A stretch of 15,283 nt of DNA from Limnoglobus sp. GTDB lineage: Bacteria > Planctomycetota > Planctomycetia > Gemmatales > Gemmataceae. This document shows positions 7,279-15,133 of the stretch, piece after piece. The notes beneath the pieces are model-generated. The model ran no database searches and was not told the DNA's origin. It worked only from the letters and a program-made list of their open reading frames with translations. A program made the position numbers and the translations under genes. The stretch covers positions 1-15,283 of the forward strand of contig JANXNT010000980.1 in the NCBI GenBank assembly GCA_025353985.1, given 5' to 3'. Each line of letters opens with the position of its first letter. Within the stretch, counting starts at the first letter, position 1.

Positions 7279-7914
7279 TCAGCCCCTTCGAAAGACTGCG
7301 TGGGTGCGTGCCGCGTTGGTCTTAATGACCATGACTGTACCACCCATATCCTTAGCCTGAAAGAGCTGATCGTCCGCGCCAAGCGATAAGTACGCCGGAT
7401 CGCGGAACAGATCGTCATGGCGGAGCAACTGGTCCGGAGACACCCGCTTGAACCCCCTCTGTACGAGTATTTCGTCCATATCCGCGGTGGCGATGTCAAA
7501 CTGGAATATCAAGTCCGGTCGCCTCGATTGCGAGAGCGGCACAAATCGCAGGTTTGTCACGCTGACGGGCACCGGTGATGAGAGGTGGTCTTGGAACCGG
7601 TCCCCAGGCAGTACGTGCCGCATACGGTACGATCCTCGCACACGTGACATCAACTCGTCCCCCGCCGGGAGGAAGGGGATACCTAAGATCATGATGCACG
7701 AGGCCCAGGTCACCCGGCGAAGGAACAAGGCCACAAAGGCCGCCGCACCGTGAGTGATGAGCGTGCCAATGAACATGCATTCGATAACTTCGCCATCCAC
7801 AAGCCCAACATCACGCAGGATGCCAATCGATAAAACGAAGCTCAGCCCGACCAGTCCGAGGTGGAGGCCAATCGCTTTCGCTCTTCGGGGCGAGGTCGCG
7901 TTACTTCCCGACAT
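7279..7914 (-). CDS. Unrecognised three-helix membrane protein with a cytosolic or periplasmic C-terminal domain
   Basis: I do not recognise this 211-residue protein. It has three predicted transmembrane helices (about 14-34, 43-65 and 68-84), joined by very short loops, then a soluble domain of about 120 residues. That domain contains LPGDRFQDHLSSPVPVSVTN (102-121), RRPDLIFQFDIA (131-142) and a segment MDEILVQRGFKRVSPDQLL (146-164), which looks like an alpha/beta fold. ATG 7914 has GGAG 7 nt upstream. The stop at 7279 is 2 nt before the start of the DUF3592-like gene, so the two were co-transcribed and probably work on the same membrane process. The gene is divergent from the giant secretin across 329 nt, but no functional link can be inferred from that alone. 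Coding is supported by the clean start, helix pattern and operon spacing. Confidence 0.75.
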   Translation of the reverse strand: MSGSNATSPRRAKAIGLHLGLVGLSFVLSIGILRDVGLVDGEVIECMFIGTLITHGAAAFVALFLRRVTWASCIMILGIPFLPAGDELMSRVRGSYRMRHVLPGDRFQDHLSSPVPVSVTNLRFVPLSQSRRPDLIFQFDIATADMDEILVQRGFKRVSPDQLLRHDDLFRDPAYLSLGADDQLFQAKDMGGTVMVIKTNAARTHAVFRRG

Positions 7915-8243
7915 GATCGTACTCCGCCACCGAACAGGTGCATACCCACTTCCTGCACAGAATAAACAATCTATGCTGAATCCACAAACGGGATATAACC
8001 GGCCAACGGATCTCCTTGCCGCATTTCCGATGCTTGGTGAACGGTGGTGATTTGCGTCGTCTGGCGGAACGCCAAAGATTAAAAATTCCGGGTAATTGCC
8101 AGTTCGCGTTGCGTATCGAGTACGCTTAGGTTATCGGCCCCGTCAGATTCTACGGATGACAATTTCGCGCACGGATCGGCGTCGGGGGACGGACGGTTCG
8201 TTGGGGGATAGCGAAACGGCCGTCGAACTTCTTGGGGGATTCT
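7915..8243. promoter_or_regulatory. Divergent non-coding region upstream of the giant secretin gene
   Basis: These 329 nt hold no supportable gene. The region must carry the promoters for the secretin (plus) and the membrane-protein pair (minus). Visible elements are a small perfect hairpin, TGGCG (8062-8066) with CGCCA (8070-8074), followed by an AT-rich stretch at 8076-8088, and three GGGGGA motifs at 8184-8189, 8203-8208 and 8234-8239. The last of these is the presumed ribosome-binding site of the secretin, 4 nt from its ATG. No near-consensus sigma-70 promoter was found on either strand. Confidence 0.5.
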
Positions 8244-11200
8244 ATGCCTATCGATCTCAACTCGCCGAAGCCGACCCGCATACCGACCTGGCGACTGCGA
8301 AAGTGGTTGCCTGTGGTACTCGTTGCCGGTATCGCTGCACCCGCATTCGCCCAAGCGCCGTCCATACCACCGCCACCCGCTGCGACTGCACCGGTCACGC
8401 CACCGGCAACACAACCACCCGTCGTCACCACGGCGACGGTACCCGTTGCGAAACCGGTTGAACCCCCCGAGAAAACGGTGTCGTTTGTGTTCGAGGACAA
8501 GCCTTGGAACCAAGTCATGGACTGGTTCCACAAGGAAAGTGGCCTCGCGTATATCGGCACGGTGAAGCCGACCGGCTCGCTGACGATCAAGACCGATCCG
8601 AACCGCAAGTACACGATCCCTGAAGTGATCGATTTACTGAATCGTTCGCTCGCGCTCCAGAAGTTTATCTTGCTGCGGCTCGATGGCGGCGCGTTTACGC
8701 TCTGCCCCGCCGACGAGAAAATCCCCCAAGAATACATCCCGCGCATCAGCCTCGAAGAGCTTGCCAAGAAGGCGAATACGGAAATTGTTTCGGTCGTGAT
8801 CCCGCTCAAGACGCTGATGGCCGACGATATTCAGCCGTACGTCAAGGAACGCAAAGGACCGTTCGGCGATGTCAAAGCGTTCGGGGCCAATCAGTTGCTC
8901 GTGCAAGACACGGCCGCGACGGTGCGGCAGATCAAGAAAGACATCGATAACCTCGAAGACGAAAAATCGAACGGTGACTCGCTGACGTACCACTGCAAGT
9001 TCATCAAGGCGGCGCAAGCCGCGGAGAACCTGACGAAGTTGCTTTCCGATGCCAACACGCAAGTCACTCCGGTGAACCCGGGTGCGTACCCGTACCCCGG
9101 CTTTCCGCCGCAACCGCAACAACAGCCGCAGCAGCGTGGCAGTATCGCGCCGCGGTTTCGCAGCGTGCAGATTACCGTACAGGAACAGACGAACACGATC
9201 TTGATTACCGGCCCCGCCGACAAGATCGCGACCGCACAGAAGTTCCTCAAAGACCTCGACGTCGGGCCAAAGGGCGCGCTAGAACGCATCAATGGCCCAG
9301 CGGAAATCCGCACGTATTCCGTGCCTTCTGGTACCGCCGACGCGCTCGCGAAGACGCTGACCGACGTTTACAAAACGTCGACGCTCGTTCGGATTATGTC
9401 GCTGCCGACGCGCAACGAAATCATGGTCTACGCGCCACCGGCCGACCACTTCGACATTGCCGCTCAACTCAAAGGCCCGTCCGAACAGAAGACGACGACC
9501 GTCTTCGAAATCCTCCCGATCAATTCGGGGCGAGAGCCGAAAGAACTGATCGACGCATTGAAACGGCTCTTCCCGGATGCGACCGGCGGCGGGGCGACGC
9601 TCGAACCGCGCACCGACCCAACGCCGGCGATCATCTTGAAGGGCACGCAACAGCAAATCGACGACATCAAGAAAGCGTTGCCGCTCGTCGATGGTTCGAC
9701 GGGTGTCAGCGGGCCGGGCAGTGCGATTCGCGTCATCACCGTCGATAAAGGCAGTTCGGCCGTGCTCGCGGAGACGATGGCCGACATGATGCGGAAGTTG
9801 CGTTCGAACCCAGTCGAGCTTCGCGGTACCGGCGAAACGCCCAAGGCTCCGATGCCCGCACCGGCACCGTTGCCGCCCGATTCGAAGAAGTCGATGCGGT
9901 TCCCGCGAACGGGGCCAGAGTACGTCGTCGCGCAGCTCGCCGATCCGCAAGCCCCGGCCAAGAAGCCGATCGTCATCACGGTCATCGGCAACAAAGTGAT
10001 CGTCGCCAGCGACGACCCCGAGGCACTCGAACTCGTCGGGCAATTGTCGCGGTTACTGCAAGCGACGCCGACCGAAAACGAGAACATGTATGAAATCCTT
10101 CGCCTGAAAAACGCGAGTGCAGAAGAAGCGGCGAAGGTCATCAACGAAGTCTTCAACGGCCCACAGGCGCAAGGTGCCGCAGGCGGCGGTGGACGAGGGC
10201 AAGGTGGTGGTGGTGGCGGATTGGGCGGCGGACTCGGCTTCTTGGCGCAGTTTGCGGGCATCGGTGCCGCTGCGCCGACTGCCCCGACACCGGGCCGGAT
10301 CCGCGTGGTCGCTGAGAAACAAAGTAACTCACTCATCGTCGTGAAAGCGTCGTTGCTCGACCTCGCCACGATTAAGAAACTACTCGAAAAAGCGATCGAT
10401 TCGCGGCCCGATGTCGAAGCAAGTTCGGCATTGAAGACGCGAATCATCCCGATCAAGAACGTACAAGCGTCAGACATCGCCACGACGCTGCGAGAAGTGT
10501 ACGCGAACCTGACGAATTCCCGTGCGGGGCGGAACGTCCAGCCGATCGGTTTCCCGTTCCCGATACCCGGCCAGCAACCCGCCGCAGCGGCCCCGCCGAC
10601 GCAATTATCCGTTGCGACCGACGACCGTACGAACAGCCTGATCGTGAACTGTAACGACACGGTTTACGAAGAGATCATGAAACTGGTGACGACGCTCGAT
10701 GAATCGGCGAAAGATCAAACCGATGTCGTGCGTGTGGTGAAACTCGAAGGCATCGACCCGATTTTGGTGCAACAGGCAATCGAAGCCCTGATGGGGAATC
10801 GCACGGCGGCCCAACGGCCCGCCGGGGGCGCAGGTGTCGGCGGCAGTGGGAATCCATTCGGTGGCTCGCCGTTCGGCGGCTTTGGTGGATTCGGTGGCGG
10901 CGGCGCAGGTGGTGGCCAGGGTCGCGGCCAGGGCCAAGGTGGCCAGGGCGGTCGCGGCCAGGGTGGCGGTGGCCAAGGCGGCGGTGGAGGGAGACGCGGG
11001 GGGGGACAATCCTCAGCGCTCGACCCGAACCCCGCAGGAGGCCCCGATTTTTTTGACTACCGGGACATGGATGTCCCTTCGGCCCCAGCTTCTACGATTT
11101 ATGATCCTCTGAGCGATCAGAACAGCCAAGCCCCCACGGACAACCTCGTCCAACGTGCGCAGTTCATTCAAGCGGTCCCGGCCGCACCGGCCCCCGTGGC

Positions 11201-14200
11201 GCAACCGATGCCAGCGGACGTGAAGCCGAACATCGCCGGGCAGATTGCGGCCCCGCTCGGCGAAGTGAAAGCGGATGCGCTCGAGCAACTCGGGTTGCTG
11301 GTCTTGCGCACCAAGAACCCAGCAGATATGGCGGCACTGCTCGAATTCATCGAGTTCATTAAGAAGCCCGGCCTAGCGGCAGAGATCGAACTCAAGCTGA
11401 TTCCGGTTGAGAATCAAGACGCTGTCAGCCTGACGAACTTGCTGACGAACGTGTTCGCACGGGTGAACATCGGCGTCGGTTCGACGAGCCTGAACGCGGC
11501 CCCGCAACAAAACCGCGGCAACGCGGGTGGCGGTTTCGGCGGCATCTTCGGCGCGCTCGCTGGCCAGCAACAACAAACTCCGCAACAATCGCAAACCGTC
11601 GGCTCGGTGTTCTTCCTCGCGCTACCGCGGTACAACTCGATTCTGTTCGCCGCACCGAAGAGCCGGGTCGAAGCGGTGATGAAAGAGATCAAGCGGTTCG
11701 ACGTTCCGAACAGCCCGAACATGAAACCGATGGGCTTCCCGCTGAAGAAGGCATCCGCACAGGTCGTCGCCTCGCAGTTGCAGAATTTCTTCAACTCGCG
11801 CTACCCCGGCGAGACACAGCAACAAAGCCTCATCCGCATCACGTTCGATGCGAGCAGCAACACGGTTTACGTGCAAGCCGGGCCTGCGGATCTCAAAGAC
11901 ATCGCGGACATCATCGCGAACCTCGACACGAAAATCTCGACGGCGGTCAACGAACTTCGCCTGTTCAAGCTAAAGAATGCGTTCTCCGATGAGATTTCGC
12001 AAATCCTCATCACCGCGCTGAATGCGGGTGTGGTGAATCCGAACGTCGCGGCGACCGGTTCGGGTTCGACGGGTCTGGCCCAAGGCACGGGCCTCGGTGG
12101 TGGCGGTGGCCTCGGTGGCGGTGGTCAGGGCCTCGGTGGGCTTGGCGGCCAGCAAGCCGGCGGCGGCGGTGGCCAGTTCGCAACGGCGGGCGGCCAAAAT
12201 CAGGCGAACCGTGCGGGTGGCGGTGCGTTCGGCACACTCACGAGTAGCACGAGCAGCAACGGCCTCACGACCAAAACGACCTCGCTACGCTTCTACACGA
12301 GCCTCAACGGCCAAGTCGTCGAATCGGGCCAACTCGAAGACGTGCATATTACGTCCGATACCCGCATCAACTCCGTGCTCGTTTCGGCACCGGAAAAGAC
12401 GATGCGTCTGATCGAGAAATTGATCGACGAACTCGACGTGACCTCGGCCGCGAAGTCCGATGTCAAAGTGTTCACGCTGAAAAAGTCCGATGCTACCGTG
12501 ACCGCGAACACGATTTCGCAGTTGTTCTCGTCGGGAACGACGACGGGGGCGGGTGGTGGCGGGCAAGCGGGGGTGAATCAGTTGCTGGGCGGTGGCGGGC
12601 AGACGGGTGTCGGCGGGCAAGCCGGTTCGCGTCCGTTGCTCACGCTCACCGGGGCCGTCGCCGACGGGGCGAACCTTCTGAACTTGCGAATCTCGGTCGA
12701 TACGCGAACGAATTCGCTCATCGTTGCGGGAAGTTCGACCGACCTCGATACGATTCGCGCCATCGTCAATCGGCTCGAAGATGCTGAGGCTCCGCAACTG
12801 CTGACGAAAGTCTACAAGCTGCGAAACGCGGCGGCGGCGGACATCCAGACGTCGCTGTTGGGCTTCTTGCAAAGTAAATTTCAACAGGAAGCGACGCAGT
12901 TTCAGACGACGTTCCAGACGATCCAGCGGAACGTGAACATCGTCGCGGAGCCGGTGAGTAACACGTTGCTCATCAGTGCCGCACCGCAATACTTCGACGA
13001 AATCGTGCGGCTCATCGAGAAGCTCGACGCGATGCCACCGCAAGTCTACGTGCAGGTGATTATCGCCGAGGTGACGTTGCGGAACAACCAAGAGTTCGGC
13101 GTCGAAATCGGCATCCAAAGCCCCGTGCTTTTCGTACGCAGTTCGACGGGATCATCGCCGGGCACACCGGGTTACAACTTCAACACGACCGCCCCACTGC
13201 CTAATACGACGGCTGCGAATAGTGGCGTCGTCGGCTTCCAGGGCCTCGGTAACCTCGGCGTCGGCCGGGCGGGTACGAGTGGCATCGGTGGCTTCGTCTT
13301 CTCGGCGGCCAGCGATACCTTCAGCTTGCTCATTCGTGCCCTCCAGGCGCAATCTCGCGTCGAAGTGCTCAGTCGGCCGCAACTGTTGCTCACGGACAAC
13401 CAGACCGGCTTCTTCCAAGCAGGCCAGCAGTTTCCACGGCCAACCGGCACGAATGCCACGGTCGGCGTCATCACGCAAAGTATCGAGTACGTCGCCACCG
13501 GTGTGACGTTACAAGTCACGCCGCGGATTAACCCCGATGGCAAGGTGCTCATGCGGATCGAGCCGCAAGTCTCGACGCCGAACCCGACGCAGATTCAGAT
13601 CGGTAACGGGGTGGTCGCCACGCCGATCGACGTGAACACGGTGCAAACGACCGTTCTCGCATCCGATGGCGAAACGATGGTGGTCGGCGGATTGATCCGA
13701 CGTGCGGACACCAAGATCGAGAACAAGATCCCGTACTTCGGCGACATTCCGTACCTCGGGGCCGCGTTCCGCTACCGCACGCAGGTTCAAGAGCGCCGTG
13801 AAGTCATCTTCATCGTGACGCCGCACATCGTGCGTTCCGAGGCGGACAAGGCGCGGATCACTGCCGAAGAAGCCCGAAAGATGAGTTGGACGTACAAGGA
13901 AGTGGCGAACATTCATTCGCACGGGCTGGATGTTTTGAGCGGGCAGAATCCGTACTTCAACCCGTCACCCGATGGTGCGATTTGCACCCCGATCGCCACT
14001 TACGAATTGAACGTGACGCCCGGTTCGTCGATCCTGCCCGGTGGCCTTCAACCCGATGGCAATATCATCGGCGTGCCACCGGACAGCCTGCCGTTGCCGT
14101 TCCCACAGACGTTACCCGGCGGCATTCAACCAGGTGGCGCAACGATCGTGCCAACGCCCGCAGCCGGTGGCACGACCGCGATCATCCCCGCCGGGTGGGT

Positions 14201-14384
14201 GCCACCCGCCGGTGCCGGTGCATTCGTGCATCCGCAGCCACTCTCGACCTTTAACGTTCCTCAGCAACAAGCGATCACGACGCCGGTACCTGCTGCAGGA
14301 AGTGGCACGAAACCGGTCGAACCCGTCAAGCCCACAACACCGCCCAAGGAGGGGCAAAAATGGTCCGTCTTTGGCAAAAGATAA
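8244..14384 (+). CDS. Giant multi-module secretin (GspD/PilQ superfamily outer-membrane channel)
   Basis: This 2,046-residue protein should form the outer-membrane channel of a type II secretion or type IV pilus-like machine. ATG 8244 follows GGGGGA; it gives a signal peptide with RLRK and a hydrophobic core, cut after AFA36. Residues 77-155 look like an N0 domain. About thirteen N-type modules follow (starting near 180, 245, 353, 415, 493, 612, 730, 827, 1046, 1159, 1235, 1405 and 1519). Most show a first strand-helix half, then a DxxxNSLIV-like strand and a helix ending in LD. Gly-rich loops interrupt several. The beta-barrel domain spans about 1599-1866: VYVQVIIAEVTL, SRPQLLLTDNQ, GVTLQVTPRIN, IPYFGDIPYLGAAF, VIFIVTPHIV. 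A Pro/Gly-rich tail of 180 residues ends the protein. Canonical GspD is about 650-700 residues with N0-N3. No other secretion genes are in the window apart from the overlapping lipoprotein. I am sure it is a secretin; the substrate and the parent machine are unknown. Confidence 0.95.
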   Translation: MPIDLNSPKPTRIPTWRLRKWLPVVLVAGIAAPAFAQAPSIPPPPAATAPVTPPATQPPVVTTATVPVAKPVEPPEKTVSFVFEDKPWNQVMDWFHKESGLAYIGTVKPTGSLTIKTDPNRKYTIPEVIDLLNRSLALQKFILLRLDGGAFTLCPADEKIPQEYIPRISLEELAKKANTEIVSVVIPLKTLMADDIQPYVKERKGPFGDVKAFGANQLLVQDTAATVRQIKKDIDNLEDEKSNGDSLTYHCKFIKAAQAAENLTKLLSDANTQVTPVNPGAYPYPGFPPQPQQQPQQRGSIAPRFRSVQITVQEQTNTILITGPADKIATAQKFLKDLDVGPKGALERINGPAEIRTYSVPSGTADALAKTLTDVYKTSTLVRIMSLPTRNEIMVYAPPADHFDIAAQLKGPSEQKTTTVFEILPINSGREPKELIDALKRLFPDATGGGATLEPRTDPTPAIILKGTQQQIDDIKKALPLVDGSTGVSGPGSAIRVITVDKGSSAVLAETMADMMRKLRSNPVELRGTGETPKAPMPAPAPLPPDSKKSMRFPRTGPEYVVAQLADPQAPAKKPIVITVIGNKVIVASDDPEALELVGQLSRLLQATPTENENMYEILRLKNASAEEAAKVINEVFNGPQAQGAAGGGGRGQGGGGGGLGGGLGFLAQFAGIGAAAPTAPTPGRIRVVAEKQSNSLIVVKASLLDLATIKKLLEKAIDSRPDVEASSALKTRIIPIKNVQASDIATTLREVYANLTNSRAGRNVQPIGFPFPIPGQQPAAAAPPTQLSVATDDRTNSLIVNCNDTVYEEIMKLVTTLDESAKDQTDVVRVVKLEGIDPILVQQAIEALMGNRTAAQRPAGGAGVGGSGNPFGGSPFGGFGGFGGGGAGGGQGRGQGQGGQGGRGQGGGGQGGGGGRRGGGQSSALDPNPAGGPDFFDYRDMDVPSAPASTIYDPLSDQNSQAPTDNLVQRAQFIQAVPAAPAPVAQPMPADVKPNIAGQIAAPLGEVKADALEQLGLLVLRTKNPADMAALLEFIEFIKKPGLAAEIELKLIPVENQDAVSLTNLLTNVFARVNIGVGSTSLNAAPQQNRGNAGGGFGGIFGALAGQQQQTPQQSQTVGSVFFLALPRYNSILFAAPKSRVEAVMKEIKRFDVPNSPNMKPMGFPLKKASAQVVASQLQNFFNSRYPGETQQQSLIRITFDASSNTVYVQAGPADLKDIADIIANLDTKISTAVNELRLFKLKNAFSDEISQILITALNAGVVNPNVAATGSGSTGLAQGTGLGGGGGLGGGGQGLGGLGGQQAGGGGGQFATAGGQNQANRAGGGAFGTLTSSTSSNGLTTKTTSLRFYTSLNGQVVESGQLEDVHITSDTRINSVLVSAPEKTMRLIEKLIDELDVTSAAKSDVKVFTLKKSDATVTANTISQLFSSGTTTGAGGGGQAGVNQLLGGGGQTGVGGQAGSRPLLTLTGAVADGANLLNLRISVDTRTNSLIVAGSSTDLDTIRAIVNRLEDAEAPQLLTKVYKLRNAAAADIQTSLLGFLQSKFQQEATQFQTTFQTIQRNVNIVAEPVSNTLLISAAPQYFDEIVRLIEKLDAMPPQVYVQVIIAEVTLRNNQEFGVEIGIQSPVLFVRSSTGSSPGTPGYNFNTTAPLPNTTAANSGVVGFQGLGNLGVGRAGTSGIGGFVFSAASDTFSLLIRALQAQSRVEVLSRPQLLLTDNQTGFFQAGQQFPRPTGTNATVGVITQSIEYVATGVTLQVTPRINPDGKVLMRIEPQVSTPNPTQIQIGNGVVATPIDVNTVQTTVLASDGETMVVGGLIRRADTKIENKIPYFGDIPYLGAAFRYRTQVQERREVIFIVTPHIVRSEADKARITAEEARKMSWTYKEVANIHSHGLDVLSGQNPYFNPSPDGAICTPIATYELNVTPGSSILPGGLQPDGNIIGVPPDSLPLPFPQTLPGGIQPGGATIVPTPAAGGTTAIIPAGWVPPAGAGAFVHPQPLSTFNVPQQQAITTPVPAAGSGTKPVEPVKPTTPPKEGQKWSVFGKR
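10180..10245 (+). repeat. Gly-rich low-complexity coding stretch in secretin module 6
   Basis: Runs of GGC/GGT codons encode AAGGGGRGQGGGGGGLGGGL inside the sixth N-type module, between its first half (MYEILRLKNASAEEAAKVINEVF) and its second half (RIRVVAEKQSNSLIVV). The insertion sits between structural elements, so it should form a flexible loop and leave the fold intact. Confidence 0.8.
10838..11005 (+). repeat. Long Gly/Gln/Arg-rich low-complexity coding stretch in secretin module 8
   Basis: This is the longest Gly-rich block of the gene, about 55 codons of mainly Gly with Gln, Arg and Phe (NPFGGSPFGGFGGFGG, then GQGRGQGQGGQGG). At DNA level a 14-bp unit GGTCGCGGCCAGGG occurs at 10920-10933 and again at 10950-10963, 30 bp apart, a sign of expansion by slippage or unequal exchange. 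The block ends in a run of eight G (10998-11005), and seven T follow at 11048-11054. Confidence 0.85.
12067..12235 (+). repeat. Gly-rich low-complexity coding stretch in secretin module 11
   Basis: About 55 codons of Gly-rich sequence (GLGGGGGLGGGGQGLGGLGG and similar). The 11-bp unit GGCCTCGGTGG, encoding GLGG, occurs three times, at 12090-12100, 12108-12118 and 12129-12139. A shorter Gly-rich block of the same kind lies in module 12 at about 12541-12627 (GAGGGGQAGVNQLLGGGGQT). Confidence 0.85.
14346..14354 (+). promoter_or_regulatory. Strong ribosome-binding site for the lipoprotein gene inside the secretin CDS
   Basis: AAGGAGGGG is the best Shine-Dalgarno sequence in the window and lies 5 nt before ATG 14360, within the last codons of the secretin gene. 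It fixes the lipoprotein start and shows that the second gene is made by coupled translation from the secretin mRNA. Confidence 0.85.
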
Positions 14385-15133
14385 CCGCCGTGGCCGCCAT
14401 CGCCCTGTCCACCGGGTGTACGGGCACCAACTTTCTCGACCGCAGTTTAAGCCGGTTTTACTTCCCGAAAACGGCGGCGAAAACGACGACGGTAACGAAG
14501 CCGCCGGTCGAAACTCGCGAAGCGCCGATGGTGATGTCGAAAGCGGACAAGGCCGCGCCCGCGAAGGAGTTCGCGCTCGCCTGGCAGAACCGCCTCGCGC
14601 AGTTGCCCGATCCGAGCAAGAACGGCACGCTGAACCCCGGCATCGTCGGGCAGGTGTTCCTTTACACCGAGAAACTCATGCCCGCCGACGTCCACGGCGA
14701 CCTCACGATCATCGTCAGCGATGGCACGGATCGCGCACCGGGCGCACCCGTCCACGAACCGAACGTCTGGCACTTCACGGCGGATACTTTGAAGAAGCTC
14801 GTCGTGATGGACGAGCGATTCGGGAAAAGCTTTGCCGTGTTTCTACCGTGGCCCGAAAGCTGGCGCGACGTGACCCGCCTAAACATTCAGGCGCGATACG
14901 ATCAACCCGGCACAATGACGCTGTTCGCACAAGCCTCAACGGTCACGCTCGACTTCACCTCGCCCGGCAACGGCCAAGCCGCCGTGATCCCGAGCACGCA
15001 GTCGAAGTTACCCTCCGTTCCCGACCCGTCCGTCGCACTACGGAAAGCCCGCGAAGGTAGCCCTTCCAGTGGCGTACAACAAGTCGGCTACGTGCCACTG
15101 CAACCGGTCATGAATCTGGGGCCAGTCAAGTAA
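14360..15133 (+). CDS. Lipoprotein translationally coupled to the giant secretin
   Basis: This 257-residue protein begins with a lipoprotein signal (MVRLWQKITAVAAIALSTGC, lipidated Cys20; Ser at -3 is slightly atypical for a lipobox). Thr21 at +2 rather than Asp fits sorting to the outer membrane. A short linker rich in Thr, Lys and Pro (37-67) leads to one domain of about 70-205. It contains GIVGQVFLYTEKLMPADVHG (94-113), LTIIVSDGTD, VWHFTADTLKKLV, FAVFLPWPESWRDVTRLNIQ and MTLFAQASTVTLDF, a strand-rich pattern suggesting a beta-sandwich. I recall similar hypothetical proteins in other planctomycetes but no named family. The C-terminal 50 residues look disordered. The gene overlaps the secretin by 25 nt and has its own strong ribosome-binding site. 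A role in piloting or stabilising the secretin is inferred from this coupling only. Confidence 0.88.
   Translation: MVRLWQKITAVAAIALSTGCTGTNFLDRSLSRFYFPKTAAKTTTVTKPPVETREAPMVMSKADKAAPAKEFALAWQNRLAQLPDPSKNGTLNPGIVGQVFLYTEKLMPADVHGDLTIIVSDGTDRAPGAPVHEPNVWHFTADTLKKLVVMDERFGKSFAVFLPWPESWRDVTRLNIQARYDQPGTMTLFAQASTVTLDFTSPGNGQAAVIPSTQSKLPSVPDPSVALRKAREGSPSSGVQQVGYVPLQPVMNLGPVK

Noticed and set aside
6780..7499. A single 239-residue protein starting at 7499 on the minus strand
   Set aside because: Its first 100 residues overlap the upstream membrane-protein gene in another frame and look like noise (Arg/Ser/Thr-rich). The true N-terminus, with helix and ribosome-binding site, starts at 7276 in a different frame.
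8232..8243. TTG at 8232 as the secretin start
   Set aside because: The TTG overlaps the G-rich ribosome-binding site itself and has no such site upstream. ATG 8244 is preceded by GGGGGA and gives an intact signal peptide.
8096..8461. 121-residue plus-strand frame overlapping the secretin start
   Set aside because: It overlaps the secretin signal-peptide coding region in another frame, has no good ribosome-binding site and shows no recognisable features.
10838..12235. GGC/GGT repeats as a CRISPR or mobile-element repeat
   Set aside because: The repeats stay in frame, encode Gly-rich loops, have irregular spacing and lack unique spacers or terminal inverted repeats.
12285..13118. 277-codon minus-strand frame and other long frames opposite the secretin
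   Set aside because: Compositionally Arg/Asp-rich shadows of the secretin frame; no start context and no family motif.
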